The position numbers and the translations under genes are program-made. A DNA stretch of 64,000 bases from the NCBI RefSeq assembly GCF_016881065.1, contig NZ_WXYN01000020.1, positions 5,270 to 69,269 of the forward strand, in the 5' to 3' direction. Numbering within the stretch: position 1 is the first letter of the stretch; every line of letters starts with the position of its first letter. Under the pieces are notes generated by a model. It made no database searches. It was not told where the DNA came from and saw only the letters and a program-made list of their open reading frames with translations. This DNA comes from Planococcus soli (lineage in GTDB: Bacteria > Bacillota > Bacilli > Bacillales_A > Planococcaceae). This document shows, one piece after another, positions 18,574-27,034 of the stretch.

Positions 18574-19212
18574 ATGAGGCATCTTTTTTATCCATTGGCA
18601 ATAGCGACCTTGCTCGGTTTTTTTGCCATACTTGTAAATTACCCTGAAAAAGCGATTGTTCAAATTGATCAGCAAGCGGCGGAGCTGTTGGGAGGTCAAA
18701 AGCTGCTCGACAGCATGTCCATTATAGGGGAGCCGTGGATGATAGCTGGTGTGAGTTTGGCTTTGCTCGTCTATTTATGGCTGTTTCGAAAAAATTACCG
18801 GGGAATGCTGTTCGTCTTTCTGGCTGTTGGCTTGGGAAATGTGCTGAACCAGCTAATGAAAGAATGGTTCGAGCGTCCGCGTCCGGATTTGCAGCATGGT
18901 TTGGAATCTTTCAGTTTCCCATCCAATCATGCGATGGTTGGCTTGTTGTACTTGTTTACGCTGGCTTATTTTCTTTCAGAAGCCAGTACCTCACGAAAGA
19001 TCAAGGCTATCATATGGCTGGCGGCTGTTGCGCTGTCCGTACTTGTCGCCTTATCGAGAGTGGCGGGGGGAGAGCATTACTTCTCTGATATCACTGCGGG
19101 CCTTTTTGCTGGCTATGCCTGGTTTGTGGCAATAGCCGTCTGGTATGAACTGCGTGAACGACAGTTCCGAAAAAGGGCTGCAGAACGAGAAAAAGAGGAA
19201 TTTCCGGAGTAA
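18574..19212 (+). CDS. PAP2 superfamily lipid phosphatase
   Basis: A 212-residue membrane phosphatase with the three PAP2 motifs: KEWFERPRP, PSNHAM (PSGH variant with Asn) and SRVAGGEHYFSD. About six hydrophobic helices. Likely dephosphorylates phosphatidylglycerol phosphate, phosphatidic acid or undecaprenyl pyrophosphate at the outer face; which one is not clear. Start chosen at 18574, spaced eight bases from AAGAGGG, rather than a GTG three codons earlier. Confidence 0.88.
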   Translation: MRHLFYPLAIATLLGFFAILVNYPEKAIVQIDQQAAELLGGQKLLDSMSIIGEPWMIAGVSLALLVYLWLFRKNYRGMLFVFLAVGLGNVLNQLMKEWFERPRPDLQHGLESFSFPSNHAMVGLLYLFTLAYFLSEASTSRKIKAIIWLAAVALSVLVALSRVAGGEHYFSDITAGLFAGYAWFVAIAVWYELRERQFRKRAAEREKEEFPE

Positions 19213-19231
19213 CCGGAAATTCCTCTTTTTC
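19194..19231 (+). terminator. Terminator overlapping the PAP2 stop codon
   Basis: Stem GAGGAATTTCCGG with CCGGAAATTCCTC; the left arm includes the last codons of the PAP2 gene. T-run follows; it may also serve amtB on the other strand. Confidence 0.8.
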
Positions 19232-19238
19232 GTTTTGG

Positions 19239-20528
19239 CTAGGAAGTTGATTTTTGGGAAGTAGGTGCATCGCCCAGCTGGTTCAGCCGGTGCGCAAATG
19301 AGTCGTTGCTGCCAGTCGGTGAACCGAGCAGGACATCCTGCATGGAGTATGCCTGAGAGCCATGCTCTGAAAAGTCCAAGCCGACCTCTTCTTCTTCAGC
19401 AGTGACTCTGAGCGGCACAATGCTGCCGATAGCGAACAGCACTAATCCGGTTGAGATTGAAGCCCATGCGATTACCGCCAGAACTCCGACTGCCTGAAGT
19501 CCGAGAATTTCTACTCCACCTCCGTAAAACAAACCGCTAGTAGTATCGAACAAGCCGACTGCAAGCGTCCCCCAGATACCTGCAATACCGTGAACGGAAA
19601 TAGCTCCGACCGGATCATCGACACGAATTTTAGAATCCAGCAAACGGATTGCTTCGGTCATGATGACCCCGGCAATCAAACCGATGACAATGGCGCCAAC
19701 AAGGGAAACGTTTGCTGCACCTGCGGTAATTCCGACCAGTCCGGCAAGCGCGCCGTTCATAGTTAACGAAGCATCGATGCGGCCATAGCGCAAGCGTGTA
19801 TACCCGGCAGTGGCGAGTACACCAGCAGATGCTGCCAAAAGCGTATTCGCGATTACTGGAGGTACGAGGGCAGGGTCAGCTGCCAAGGTGCTGCCTCCAT
19901 TAAATCCGAACCAGCCGAGCCAAAGGATGAAAACCCCTAATGCGCCAAGCGGCAAACTATGGCCGGGAATTGTATTGACCGACTTGCCACTGTATTTTCC
20001 GATGCGGGGTCCGATTTTCCAAGCAGCAATAAATGCAGCTACTGCACCGGTTAAATGCACCACCGTTGATCCAGCAAAATCAATGAAGCCGATTTGTGAC
20101 AGCCAGCCGCCGCCCCATACCCAATGTCCAACAACAGGGTAAATGACTGCAGTCATAGCGATTGTCAATAAAATATAAGCGGATAAATGCATCCGTTCAG
20201 CTACAGCTCCCGAAATGATCGTTGCACAAGTAGCGGCAAAAACAGCCTGGAAGACGAAGAACCCAATGTCTTCAACCCCTGATAAAGCAAATCCTTCTGT
20301 GCCGATTAATCCGAAAGAAGACGGGCCAAACATAAGAGCGTATCCGACGATAAAATAGAGAATCGACCCAAGTGAAACAGTGATCATGTTTTTCATTAAA
20401 ATATTCAAGGTATTTTTAGATCGTGTAAAGCCTGACTCCACCATGGCAAATCCTGCGTGCATGAAAAATACCAACATAGCCCCCAGCATCACCCATAACA
20501 TATCTACTGAACTTTGAACTGCCTCCAT
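19239..20528 (-). CDS. amtB: Ammonium transporter AmtB/NrgA
   Basis: A 429-residue Amt protein with 11 predicted helices and signature DFAGSTVVHLTGAVAAF; the twin-His pore residues lie in VVHLTG and later SVHGIAGIWG. It moves ammonium into the cell at low external nitrogen as a trimer gated by the PII protein encoded just upstream. The hydrophilic tail after residue 385 is the cytoplasmic end. AAGGAGGAG precedes the ATG; only 12 bp separate it from glnK. Confidence 0.94.
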   Translation of the reverse strand: MEAVQSSVDMLWVMLGAMLVFFMHAGFAMVESGFTRSKNTLNILMKNMITVSLGSILYFIVGYALMFGPSSFGLIGTEGFALSGVEDIGFFVFQAVFAATCATIISGAVAERMHLSAYILLTIAMTAVIYPVVGHWVWGGGWLSQIGFIDFAGSTVVHLTGAVAAFIAAWKIGPRIGKYSGKSVNTIPGHSLPLGALGVFILWLGWFGFNGGSTLAADPALVPPVIANTLLAASAGVLATAGYTRLRYGRIDASLTMNGALAGLVGITAGAANVSLVGAIVIGLIAGVIMTEAIRLLDSKIRVDDPVGAISVHGIAGIWGTLAVGLFDTTSGLFYGGGVEILGLQAVGVLAVIAWASISTGLVLFAIGSIVPLRVTAEEEEVGLDFSEHGSQAYSMQDVLLGSPTGSNDSFAHRLNQLGDAPTSQKSTS

Positions 20529-20540
20529 CTAATCTCCTCC

Positions 20541-20882
20541 TTATCCAATCGCGACAATGCCGCGTTCTTTTGTTCTGATTCGTATAGCTTCTTCGACAGG
20601 CAAAATAAAAATCTTGCCATCTCCGACTTGGCCGGTTGAGGCATATTCCAGTAAAGCTTGGATGATATCTTCGACTTTGTCGTCATCCACTACCATTTCT
20701 AATTTCAATTTTGGAGAAAATTCCATTGTGTAGGCGTTGCCTCGGAATAAACCGACTCGGCCTTCCTGCTTTCCGATTCCCGCAATTTCCGTTACACTCA
20801 AACCGTCTATTCCTTCAAGCGCCAAAGCTTGGCGAACATCCGCGAAAACCGAGGGCCGAATAATCGTTTCAATCTTTTTCAT
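20541..20882 (-). CDS. glnK: Nitrogen regulatory PII protein GlnK/NrgB
   Basis: A 113-residue PII protein: KKIETIIRPSVFADVRQAL, the T-loop segment ending LFRGNAYTMEFSPKLKLEMVV and the B-loop TGQVGDGKIFILPVEEAIRIRT. It binds ATP/ADP/2-oxoglutarate and plugs AmtB. Gene order is glnK then amtB, opposite to B. subtilis nrgAB. The leader is short, and a GlnR/TnrA box lies directly before the ribosome binding site. Confidence 0.93.
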   Translation of the reverse strand: MKKIETIIRPSVFADVRQALALEGIDGLSVTEIAGIGKQEGRVGLFRGNAYTMEFSPKLKLEMVVDDDKVEDIIQALLEYASTGQVGDGKIFILPVEEAIRIRTKERGIVAIG

Positions 20883-20899
20883 GTTTTCTTCCTCCTTAA

Positions 20900-20978
20900 T
20901 GTTAGGTTTTTTAACATATTAGATTATATTTTCTGATAATGCAAGAGTTATTTTCAATTCATGTTAGTTTTCCTTACA
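20900..20978 (-). promoter_or_regulatory. glnK-amtB promoter with two GlnR/TnrA boxes
   Basis: Two exact TGTNA-N7-TNACA sites: TGTTAGGTTTTTTAACA (20900-20916) and TGTTAGTTTTCCTTACA (20962-20978). Between them on the minus strand is a promoter TTGCAT (20939-20944), 17-bp spacer, TAATAT (20916-20921). The distal box is centred near -61 (activator position); the proximal one covers the start site (repressor position). Confidence 0.88.
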
Positions 20979-21006
20979 TGAAAATAAATAGTTGAGGTGA
21001 AACTGG

Positions 21007-21654
21007 ATGTATAAAATTTCAAAAGAGCTGGCTGAACTAGGAAAAAAAAGAATAGAAGGGCATCCTGTCGAGGGATTTGTCTGGGGAAGCGGACCTGCCA
21101 ATCCGGCTATTATGCTGGTAGGAGAAGCGCCGGGAGAAAACGAAGTGGAAACTGGCATTCCTTTTACGGGACGGGCTGGAAAAGAGTTGATGGCATCTCT
21201 TGAAAGTGTTGGTTTAGCAAGAGAAGATGTCTATATTACAAGTGCGGTGCGAAGCAGGCCTTATAAGTGGGGAACCAAGAAAAAGCGCAATGGAGAGACC
21301 GTTGAAAGAAAATACAACCGGGCACCGACCCGAAAGGAAATTATTGCACATGCACCAATACTGGATACGGAGATTCAGGATGTCCGGCCTCCGCTTATTG
21401 TGACTTTAGGCAATGTTGGGCTGCAGCGGTTGATCGGTCCAAAGGCAAAAGTCACCGAACTTCACGGTATCTTAATGGAAACGCCGATTTTATATTGGGA
21501 TGAAGAAGAGGGTGTCTTTAAAGAAACTGCTGAAGTTTATCACATTTTTCCAACTTTTCATCCAGCCAGCGTATTTTATAATCCACCTGTCCGTGCATTG
21601 AAAGATGGGGATTGGCAGAAACTGAAAGGACTTCTTGGAAAGCGAAATATATGA
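21007..21654 (+). CDS. Uracil-DNA glycosylase family 4-like protein without cysteines
   Basis: A 215-residue protein of the UDG superfamily: motif GEAPGENE begins at residue 39, GRAG follows at about 56, and the C-terminal motif HPAS has His185. These match family 4 enzymes that remove uracil from DNA. Unlike typical family 4 members it has no cysteine at all, so it cannot carry the usual [4Fe-4S] cluster. It also contains a basic insert (YKWGTKKKRNGETVERKYNR) where substrate may bind. GAGGTGA precedes the ATG. Activity on uracil is inferred, not certain. Confidence 0.8.
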   Translation: MYKISKELAELGKKRIEGHPVEGFVWGSGPANPAIMLVGEAPGENEVETGIPFTGRAGKELMASLESVGLAREDVYITSAVRSRPYKWGTKKKRNGETVERKYNRAPTRKEIIAHAPILDTEIQDVRPPLIVTLGNVGLQRLIGPKAKVTELHGILMETPILYWDEEEGVFKETAEVYHIFPTFHPASVFYNPPVRALKDGDWQKLKGLLGKRNI

Positions 21655-21744
21655 ATAGTAGAAAATCTTTCCTCATTAAAAAAAGTTGCGCTAAGGAAAC
21701 TTTTGACGTACAATAACCATATTCAATAGAATTGGAAGGAAGGC

Positions 21745-22560
21745 ATGTCTATGGACAGTACAGTCTTATTTGCGCTTGGATTAACTCTTTTTGCCGGGCT
21801 GGCCACTGGGATTGGCAGTTTGATCGCATTTTTTGCATCCCGTACCAACACAAAATTCCTATCGATTTCATTGGGTTTTTCGGCCGGAGTGATGATTTAC
21901 GTTTCCATGATTGAAATTTTTGTTAAAGCAAAAGACTCCTTGACCGGTGCCCATGGCGAAAGCATGGGCTACTGGCTGACCTTGGCTGGATTTTTCGGCG
22001 GCATGATTTTCATGGCGGTATTAGATCGGATTTTGCCTCAATTAGGCAATCCCCATGAAGTAAAAACGGTTGAGGACATGGATGACGGTCCGACAAACGA
22101 TGAATATGCACGGCTGCGGAAGATGGGTATTTTCACGGCACTGGCAATTGCCATTCACAATTTTCCGGAAGGGATCGCGACATTTATGTCAGCGATGCAG
22201 GATCCTACCCTTGGTATCGCCATCGCTATTGCGGTAGCCATTCACAATATTCCTGAGGGAATCGCCGTATCCGTTCCGATATATTATGCAACCGGAAGCC
22301 GGAAAAAGGCTTTTCAATACAGTTTTCTTTCAGGGATTTCAGAACCGATCGGAGCGATTGCTGCATGGCTATTCCTAATGCCATTTCTCAGCGACACATT
22401 ATTTGGAATTATATTCGCTGGAGTAGCTGGCATTATGGTCTTCATCTCCCTGGATGAACTGTTGCCTGCTGCGAAACGCTACGACGAAGCCCACTTGTCC
22501 ATCTACGGACTGGTGGCGGGTATGGCGGTAATGGCTGTCAGCTTGGTATTGATCGTTTAA
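21745..22560 (+). CDS. zupT: Zinc transporter ZupT (ZIP family)
   Basis: A 271-residue ZIP transporter with eight predicted helices. The metal-binding motifs HNFPEGIATFMSAM (TM4) and HNIPEGIAVSVPIYYA (TM5) are complete. It imports zinc and perhaps other divalent metals; some loops are His-poor. Two ATGs are possible (21745 or 21751); GGAAGGAAGG spacing slightly favours the second. No Zur box was recognised upstream. Confidence 0.9.
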   Translation: MSMDSTVLFALGLTLFAGLATGIGSLIAFFASRTNTKFLSISLGFSAGVMIYVSMIEIFVKAKDSLTGAHGESMGYWLTLAGFFGGMIFMAVLDRILPQLGNPHEVKTVEDMDDGPTNDEYARLRKMGIFTALAIAIHNFPEGIATFMSAMQDPTLGIAIAIAVAIHNIPEGIAVSVPIYYATGSRKKAFQYSFLSGISEPIGAIAAWLFLMPFLSDTLFGIIFAGVAGIMVFISLDELLPAAKRYDEAHLSIYGLVAGMAVMAVSLVLIV

Positions 22561-22574
22561 TCTTGGAACTTTTA

Positions 22575-22613
22575 GCCTCCTTTTCTCGTAATAGAGAGAA
22601 AAGGAGGCTTTTT
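22575..22613 (+). terminator. Terminator hairpin of zupT containing the next gene's Shine-Dalgarno
   Basis: A perfect 13-bp stem, GCCTCCTTTTCTC (22575-22587) with GAGAAAAGGAGGC (22596-22608), then TTTTT. The right arm contains AAGGAGG, which is the ribosome binding site for the ATG at 22616. Confidence 0.85.
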
Positions 22614-22615
22614 CT

Positions 22616-23563
22616 ATGGATATTGAACAAATCGAACAAACTTTCTCGGAAGTGTCAAAAATAACGGGATGGGCCGTAGACAAACGGATTGCATTGGCTG
22701 TTGCGAATATATATTTATCGCGTAACCAGGCTTTCGATTCGAAAGCGCATGAAGCAGCAGTTGAGGTCATTAAAAAGAACGAGGGGTGGACTTCACCCCT
22801 TCGCTCCCACCTGCTTCATATAGCGGCAGCTTTCATAGTGATGAAAGAAGAAGACGTGGAAAGTTCATTGAAGCTGGTCAATCAAAATCAGAAAGAGTTG
22901 AATAACGCAGGATTTTGGAAAACATCCTATACGTACCTGGCAGCTTTGTTGATGAAAAAACCGGAAGAAGCCGAACGGACAAGAGGATTGTACGAAGAGA
23001 TGAAAAAGCATCACAAGTTTCTGACATCGAACGAGGACATCCCTTACGCAGCGTTGCTTGGCAGCAGGGAAGGTCTGCTTGAAGAGCGTGCAGCGACCAT
23101 GAATATGTATTATCGCGATCTTCGCGAGCAAGGCTTTACCATGGGCAATGACCTGCAATGGCTGTCGCAAATTATGACCTTTGATTCTCCTGCGTATGAC
23201 CCTAGAATGGTAGGCAGGGTATTGGCTATCCAGCAGTTTTTCAAAGATGAAAAAATAAAGGTGCGTTTAGCGCAGTATCCTATTCTTGGGTTTTTAGCGG
23301 TGACGCAAGTAGATGGCGAAGCTCTAAGGGCGATTGCGGAAAACACTCGTGAACTGGAAAAAAATAAGATATTCCGTTGGTACAAGGACATGGCTTTTTC
23401 GACCGCTGTCCAGCAGGCAATGGTGGACAATATAGAAGTTCAAGATATCTCTGCTATGGCGTTCTCCACTTCGCTGGAAACCTTGATGCAAGCCCAGCAA
23501 GCAGCAATGATGGTGAGCATCAATGCGGCGATTATTTCCACCACAAATAATTCTTCCGGCTAA
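22616..23563 (+). CDS. DUF4003 family protein
   Basis: A 315-residue soluble, mostly helical protein resembling the Bacillales DUF4003 family (DKRIALAVANIYLSRNQAF near the start; LLHIAAAFIV; EDIPYAALLGS). Function unknown. No signal peptide or membrane segment. The ribosome binding site lies inside the stem of the preceding terminator, so a read-through transcript would hide it. Confidence 0.7.
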   Translation: MDIEQIEQTFSEVSKITGWAVDKRIALAVANIYLSRNQAFDSKAHEAAVEVIKKNEGWTSPLRSHLLHIAAAFIVMKEEDVESSLKLVNQNQKELNNAGFWKTSYTYLAALLMKKPEEAERTRGLYEEMKKHHKFLTSNEDIPYAALLGSREGLLEERAATMNMYYRDLREQGFTMGNDLQWLSQIMTFDSPAYDPRMVGRVLAIQQFFKDEKIKVRLAQYPILGFLAVTQVDGEALRAIAENTRELEKNKIFRWYKDMAFSTAVQQAMVDNIEVQDISAMAFSTSLETLMQAQQAAMMVSINAAIISTTNNSSG

Positions 23564-23697
23564 TCTTAATAGATGGCTAAAAGTTGATTTCTTTGGTTCT
23601 ACCTATAGAGATAAGCTGAATCGATCATCTTTAATCGCTGCTATTTCACCATCGTCAATTGCGATTTATTAGAAAAAACAGACTTTTTCTGCGGGGC

Positions 23698-23760
23698 TTG
23701 TCACTAATTCGCCATAAGCGTATAGTGGTGTAAAGACAGTACTATACATGTGTAAAGACA
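23698..23760 (+). promoter_or_regulatory. niaP promoter with a double 11-bp direct repeat
   Basis: Promoter TTGTCA (23698-23703), 17-bp spacer, TATAGT (23721-23726). The 11-mer GTGTAAAGACA occurs twice, at 23728-23738 and 23750-23760, exactly 22 bp apart, covering the expected start site. A repressor operator is likely; NiaR, the niacin-responsive repressor, is the obvious candidate given the downstream gene. Confidence 0.7.
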
Positions 23761-23772
23761 AGGAGAATGACA

Positions 23773-24990
23773 ATGTCGACCGTAGTTGAGAAAAGTCCAA
23801 GTTCTATATCAAGAAATAAGTTATTGTGGGTCGCAGGGCTGGGTTGGCTCTTCGATGCCATGGATGTCGGGATTTTAGCTTTTGTTATTGCAGCGTTGCA
23901 TGAAGATTGGGGTTTAACTTCCAGTGAAATGGGCTGGATTGGCAGTGTCAACTCGATCGGGATGGCGGTCGGTGCATTTGTCTTCGGCATTTATGCAGAC
24001 CGTGTGGGCCGGAAGAAAATCTTCATCGTCACTTTGCTGCTGTTTTCAATCGCCAGCGGAATCTCTGCCTTCACAACGACGCTTGCGGCGTTTTTGGTCC
24101 TGCGTTTTTTCGTAGGAATGGGATTGGGCGGTGAGCTGCCGGTAGCATCCACATTAGTTTCAGAAAGTGTGCCAGCAAAAGAACGGGGCCGTGTCGTCGT
24201 TCTCTTGGAAAGTTTTTGGGCAGCTGGATGGCTGGTTGCTGCAGTTATTTCATATTTTATCATTCCGTCCTATGGCTGGCGCGTCGCTTTGCTGTTAACA
24301 GCTTTACCGGCATTTTATGCATTGTACCTACGCATCAACTTGCCTGATTCGCCGCAGTTTTCTGCGAAAAAGAATGTGCTAAGATCAGTTTCCACCAATA
24401 TCAAAGAAGTTTGGTCAAAAAAATACAGACGCCCTACTTTGATGCTATGGATCGTATGGTTTACAGTCGTCTTTTCGTATTATGGGATGTTCCTGTGGCT
24501 GCCAAGTGTCATGGTGCTTAAAGGATTTACTTTGATCCAGAGTTTCCAATATGTACTGATCATGACTTTGGCCCAATTGCCTGGTTATTTTTCGGCAGCC
24601 TGGCTTATCGAGCGCGTCGGCCGGAAATTCGTTTTGGTCACGTATTTGATCGGAACTGCAGCCAGCGCTCTGGCATTCGGCAATGCGGAAACCATCACTT
24701 TACTGATAGTTGCCGGCGCTTTCCTGTCGTTCTTCAACTTGGGCGCGTGGGGAGCTTTATATGCATACTCACCAGAGCAGTATCCGACAGTCATTCGTGG
24801 AACTGGAACAGGCATGGCTGCATCTTTTGGGCGGATCGGCGGAGTTCTCGGACCGCTTTTGGTCGGTTCGATGCTCACGGCCAACATTGGCATCAATGTG
24901 ATTTTTGGGATTTTCTGTGTTTCCATCCTTATTGGAGCAATGGCAGTGGCATTTTTAGGAACTGAAACAAAGCAAATGGAGTTGGAATAA
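23773..24990 (+). CDS. niaP: Niacin transporter NiaP (MFS)
   Basis: A 405-residue major facilitator with 12 helices. The opening LLWVAGLGWLFDAMDVGIL, the loop ADRVGRKK after TM2, and GGELPVASTLVSE near TM4 match B. subtilis NiaP (YceI), the nicotinate importer. The ATG at 23773 is correctly spaced from AAGGAG; an earlier ATG abuts it. A sugar or aromatic acid substrate is possible within this MFS subgroup. Confidence 0.75.
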   Translation: MSTVVEKSPSSISRNKLLWVAGLGWLFDAMDVGILAFVIAALHEDWGLTSSEMGWIGSVNSIGMAVGAFVFGIYADRVGRKKIFIVTLLLFSIASGISAFTTTLAAFLVLRFFVGMGLGGELPVASTLVSESVPAKERGRVVVLLESFWAAGWLVAAVISYFIIPSYGWRVALLLTALPAFYALYLRINLPDSPQFSAKKNVLRSVSTNIKEVWSKKYRRPTLMLWIVWFTVVFSYYGMFLWLPSVMVLKGFTLIQSFQYVLIMTLAQLPGYFSAAWLIERVGRKFVLVTYLIGTAASALAFGNAETITLLIVAGAFLSFFNLGAWGALYAYSPEQYPTVIRGTGTGMAASFGRIGGVLGPLLVGSMLTANIGINVIFGIFCVSILIGAMAVAFLGTETKQMELE

Positions 24991-24999
24991 ATCGATTGA

Positions 25000-25043
25000 A
25001 AAACAACGTGTCCGATTTAACTTCGGAGAACGTTGTTTTTTTA
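25000..25043 (+). terminator. Terminator after niaP
   Basis: Imperfect stem: AACAACGT pairs with ACGTTGTT around an inner TCCGA/TCGGA, followed by a T-run. Confidence 0.75.
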
Positions 25044-25132
25044 TTAAAGGAAATACCGATATGGGCAGGAGATTTTCCATAATATAGCTAATACTTATGA
25101 AGAGGAATTACGACAGAAATGGACGTGAAAAA

Positions 25133-25978
25133 ATGGAATTGCTTATCTACTCGGATTCAGCAGCGTTTACGGAAAGAGTTGCACCTGTGCTTTATAAGAA
25201 TGAAGACATATACAGCTTATTCCTGGGAGTTCTTGGCCAAATTCAAGCCAACCAGTATGAGGAGTATTTTTTAGCGATTGCCGAAGCTGGAGGTGAAATT
25301 GTCGGCGCTTGTCTGATGACGCCGCCGCATGCTTTGCAACTCGTGATTTTTCGGCGCATACCGGGAATCGAAAAAGAAATCGCTGAACATTTACAGAATC
25401 TTGGGTTAGAGATTAGTGGAGTGGTCGGGGAACAGCGAACAAGCCGGATGTTCGCGGAGGCTTGGGCCAAGCAGACAGAGGAACAGGTAAAAGTATTGAT
25501 GGACCAGGGTTTGTATCGTATTGATGCAGTCAATAAAGGATTGCGCAAAAGTGAGGGAACTTGGCGAATTGCCAGTAAAAAAGATTCGGAACTTCTTGAG
25601 GAATGGTATAGGCTCTTTGAAGTGGACACGGGAATTAAGCGCTCTACTCAGGCCCAAGCGAAACACCGGATTGCCGAATTTCTGGAAAGAAAGGAAGTCT
25701 ACGTGTGGGAAGTGGATGGAGTGATCGTTTCTTGTATGAAAAAAGCCCGCCCTTCCAAACATGGCATCACAGTTTCCTTCGTATTCACACCCCGGGATCG
25801 CCGGGGCAAGGGATATGCACGGACCTTGGTCGCGGAAGTCACGGACGAACTGCTGTTGGAGTTTGATTTTGTCATGCTCTACACCGATCTGAGCAATGCC
25901 ACAGCCAATAAAATATACAGAGAAATTGGCTACGTGCAGATTGCCAACCCGGTTCATCTGGTTTTTGAAGAACAATAA
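25133..25978 (+). CDS. GNAT family N-acetyltransferase
   Basis: A 281-residue protein. The N-terminal half is a degenerate acetyltransferase-like module; the C-terminal GNAT domain shows the acetyl-CoA loop at FTPRDRRGKGYARTLVAEV and the late ATANKIYREIGYV segment. Substrate unknown. The start at 25133 (MELLIYSDSAAF) is chosen from the family's usual beginning; an ATG 12 codons upstream has no better binding site, and neither is strong. Confidence 0.75.
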   Translation: MELLIYSDSAAFTERVAPVLYKNEDIYSLFLGVLGQIQANQYEEYFLAIAEAGGEIVGACLMTPPHALQLVIFRRIPGIEKEIAEHLQNLGLEISGVVGEQRTSRMFAEAWAKQTEEQVKVLMDQGLYRIDAVNKGLRKSEGTWRIASKKDSELLEEWYRLFEVDTGIKRSTQAQAKHRIAEFLERKEVYVWEVDGVIVSCMKKARPSKHGITVSFVFTPRDRRGKGYARTLVAEVTDELLLEFDFVMLYTDLSNATANKIYREIGYVQIANPVHLVFEEQ

Positions 25979-26065
25979 TTATTCCGTGAAAATTTTAAGG
26001 AGTAAAGAAGTCTGCCAGAGGGTATAAAAAAGCTAGGCTGAAAGAATCAGAAAGGAGTGGATGCT

Positions 26066-27034
26066 ATGATTCGATTTGAAAATGTCACGAAGCGCTTTCC
26101 TGATGGAACAGAAGCGCTAAAAGACATCTCACTCGTTCTGCCGACTCATGAATTGACTGCTATCATCGGTCCTAGCGGATGCGGCAAAACCACTTTAATG
26201 AAAATGATCAATAAGTTAGAAAAACCGACTGCCGGAAGCATCTACATTGATGAAAAGCCGATTAACGGTATGGATGAAGTTCAATTGCGGCGCTCCATCG
26301 GTTATGTTATTCAGCGTATTGGTCTGTTTCCGCATATGACGATTTCGGACAATGTGGCGCTGGTACCCAAGTTGCTGGAGTGGCCAAAAGCCAAAAAAGA
26401 AGAACGGGTACGTGAACTGCTCGAATTAGTCGGTCTGGATCCTGCCATATACATGGATCGCTATCCGCTTGAATTAAGCGGCGGGCAGCAGCAGCGTGTA
26501 GGCGTAGTTCGCGCGCTTGCTGGAGACCCGAACATTGTACTGATGGATGAACCTTTTTCTGCACTTGACCCGATCAGCCGGGAACAACTGCAGGACGAAC
26601 TCCGGAATCTCCAGCAAACCATCAAGAAAACCATCGTTTTTGTGACACACGATATGGATGAGGCGTTGAAAATTGCAGATTCTATTATCGTGATGCGAGG
26701 CGGGCAAGTTGAGCAGACAGGTACACCGCAGCAACTGATTGACAACCCCGCAAACGAATTTGTCCGAAACTTTATCGGTGTAGAGCGCATCAATCAAAAA
26801 CGTACATTCGGCGAAAGGAAATTGCTGGAGTTTTTAGGCTTGTTCTCTACTAAATGGACAGGGGGCGCTGAGAAGATTTCAGCTGACTCCACTATTGAAG
26901 AAGCTTTTTTTCAACTGGATGGAAGCAGCCAAGATTACTTGGCCATCATTCAGGATGGCCGTATTGCAGCGTATGCCAATGACCGTGATTTGTTGAAAGC
27001 TGCTCTCGCTAAGGAAACGGGGGTACTCGCATGA
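26066..27034 (+). CDS. Osmoprotectant ABC transporter ATP-binding protein, OpuCA-like
   Basis: A 322-residue ATPase with Walker A GPSGCGKTT, signature LSGGQQQRVGVVRAL, Walker B VLMDEPFSALD and switch His VTHDMDEAL. The C-terminal 80 residues form a reduced CBS-like region (single CBS half rather than the pair in OpuCA). It energises uptake of glycine betaine, choline, carnitine or similar. AAAGGAGTGG precedes the ATG. It overlaps the permease gene by four bases. Confidence 0.87.
   Translation: MIRFENVTKRFPDGTEALKDISLVLPTHELTAIIGPSGCGKTTLMKMINKLEKPTAGSIYIDEKPINGMDEVQLRRSIGYVIQRIGLFPHMTISDNVALVPKLLEWPKAKKEERVRELLELVGLDPAIYMDRYPLELSGGQQQRVGVVRALAGDPNIVLMDEPFSALDPISREQLQDELRNLQQTIKKTIVFVTHDMDEALKIADSIIVMRGGQVEQTGTPQQLIDNPANEFVRNFIGVERINQKRTFGERKLLEFLGLFSTKWTGGAEKISADSTIEEAFFQLDGSSQDYLAIIQDGRIAAYANDRDLLKAALAKETGVLA

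Noticed and set aside
20962-20978. GlnR/TnrA box as regulator of the uracil-DNA glycosylase gene
   Set aside because: It is close to that gene's start, but its geometry fits the glnK-amtB promoter and DNA repair genes are not known TnrA targets.
26015-26030. Sigma-B promoter before the OpuC-like operon
   Set aside because: A GGGTAT -10-like string is present but no GTTTAA -35 sits at the right distance.
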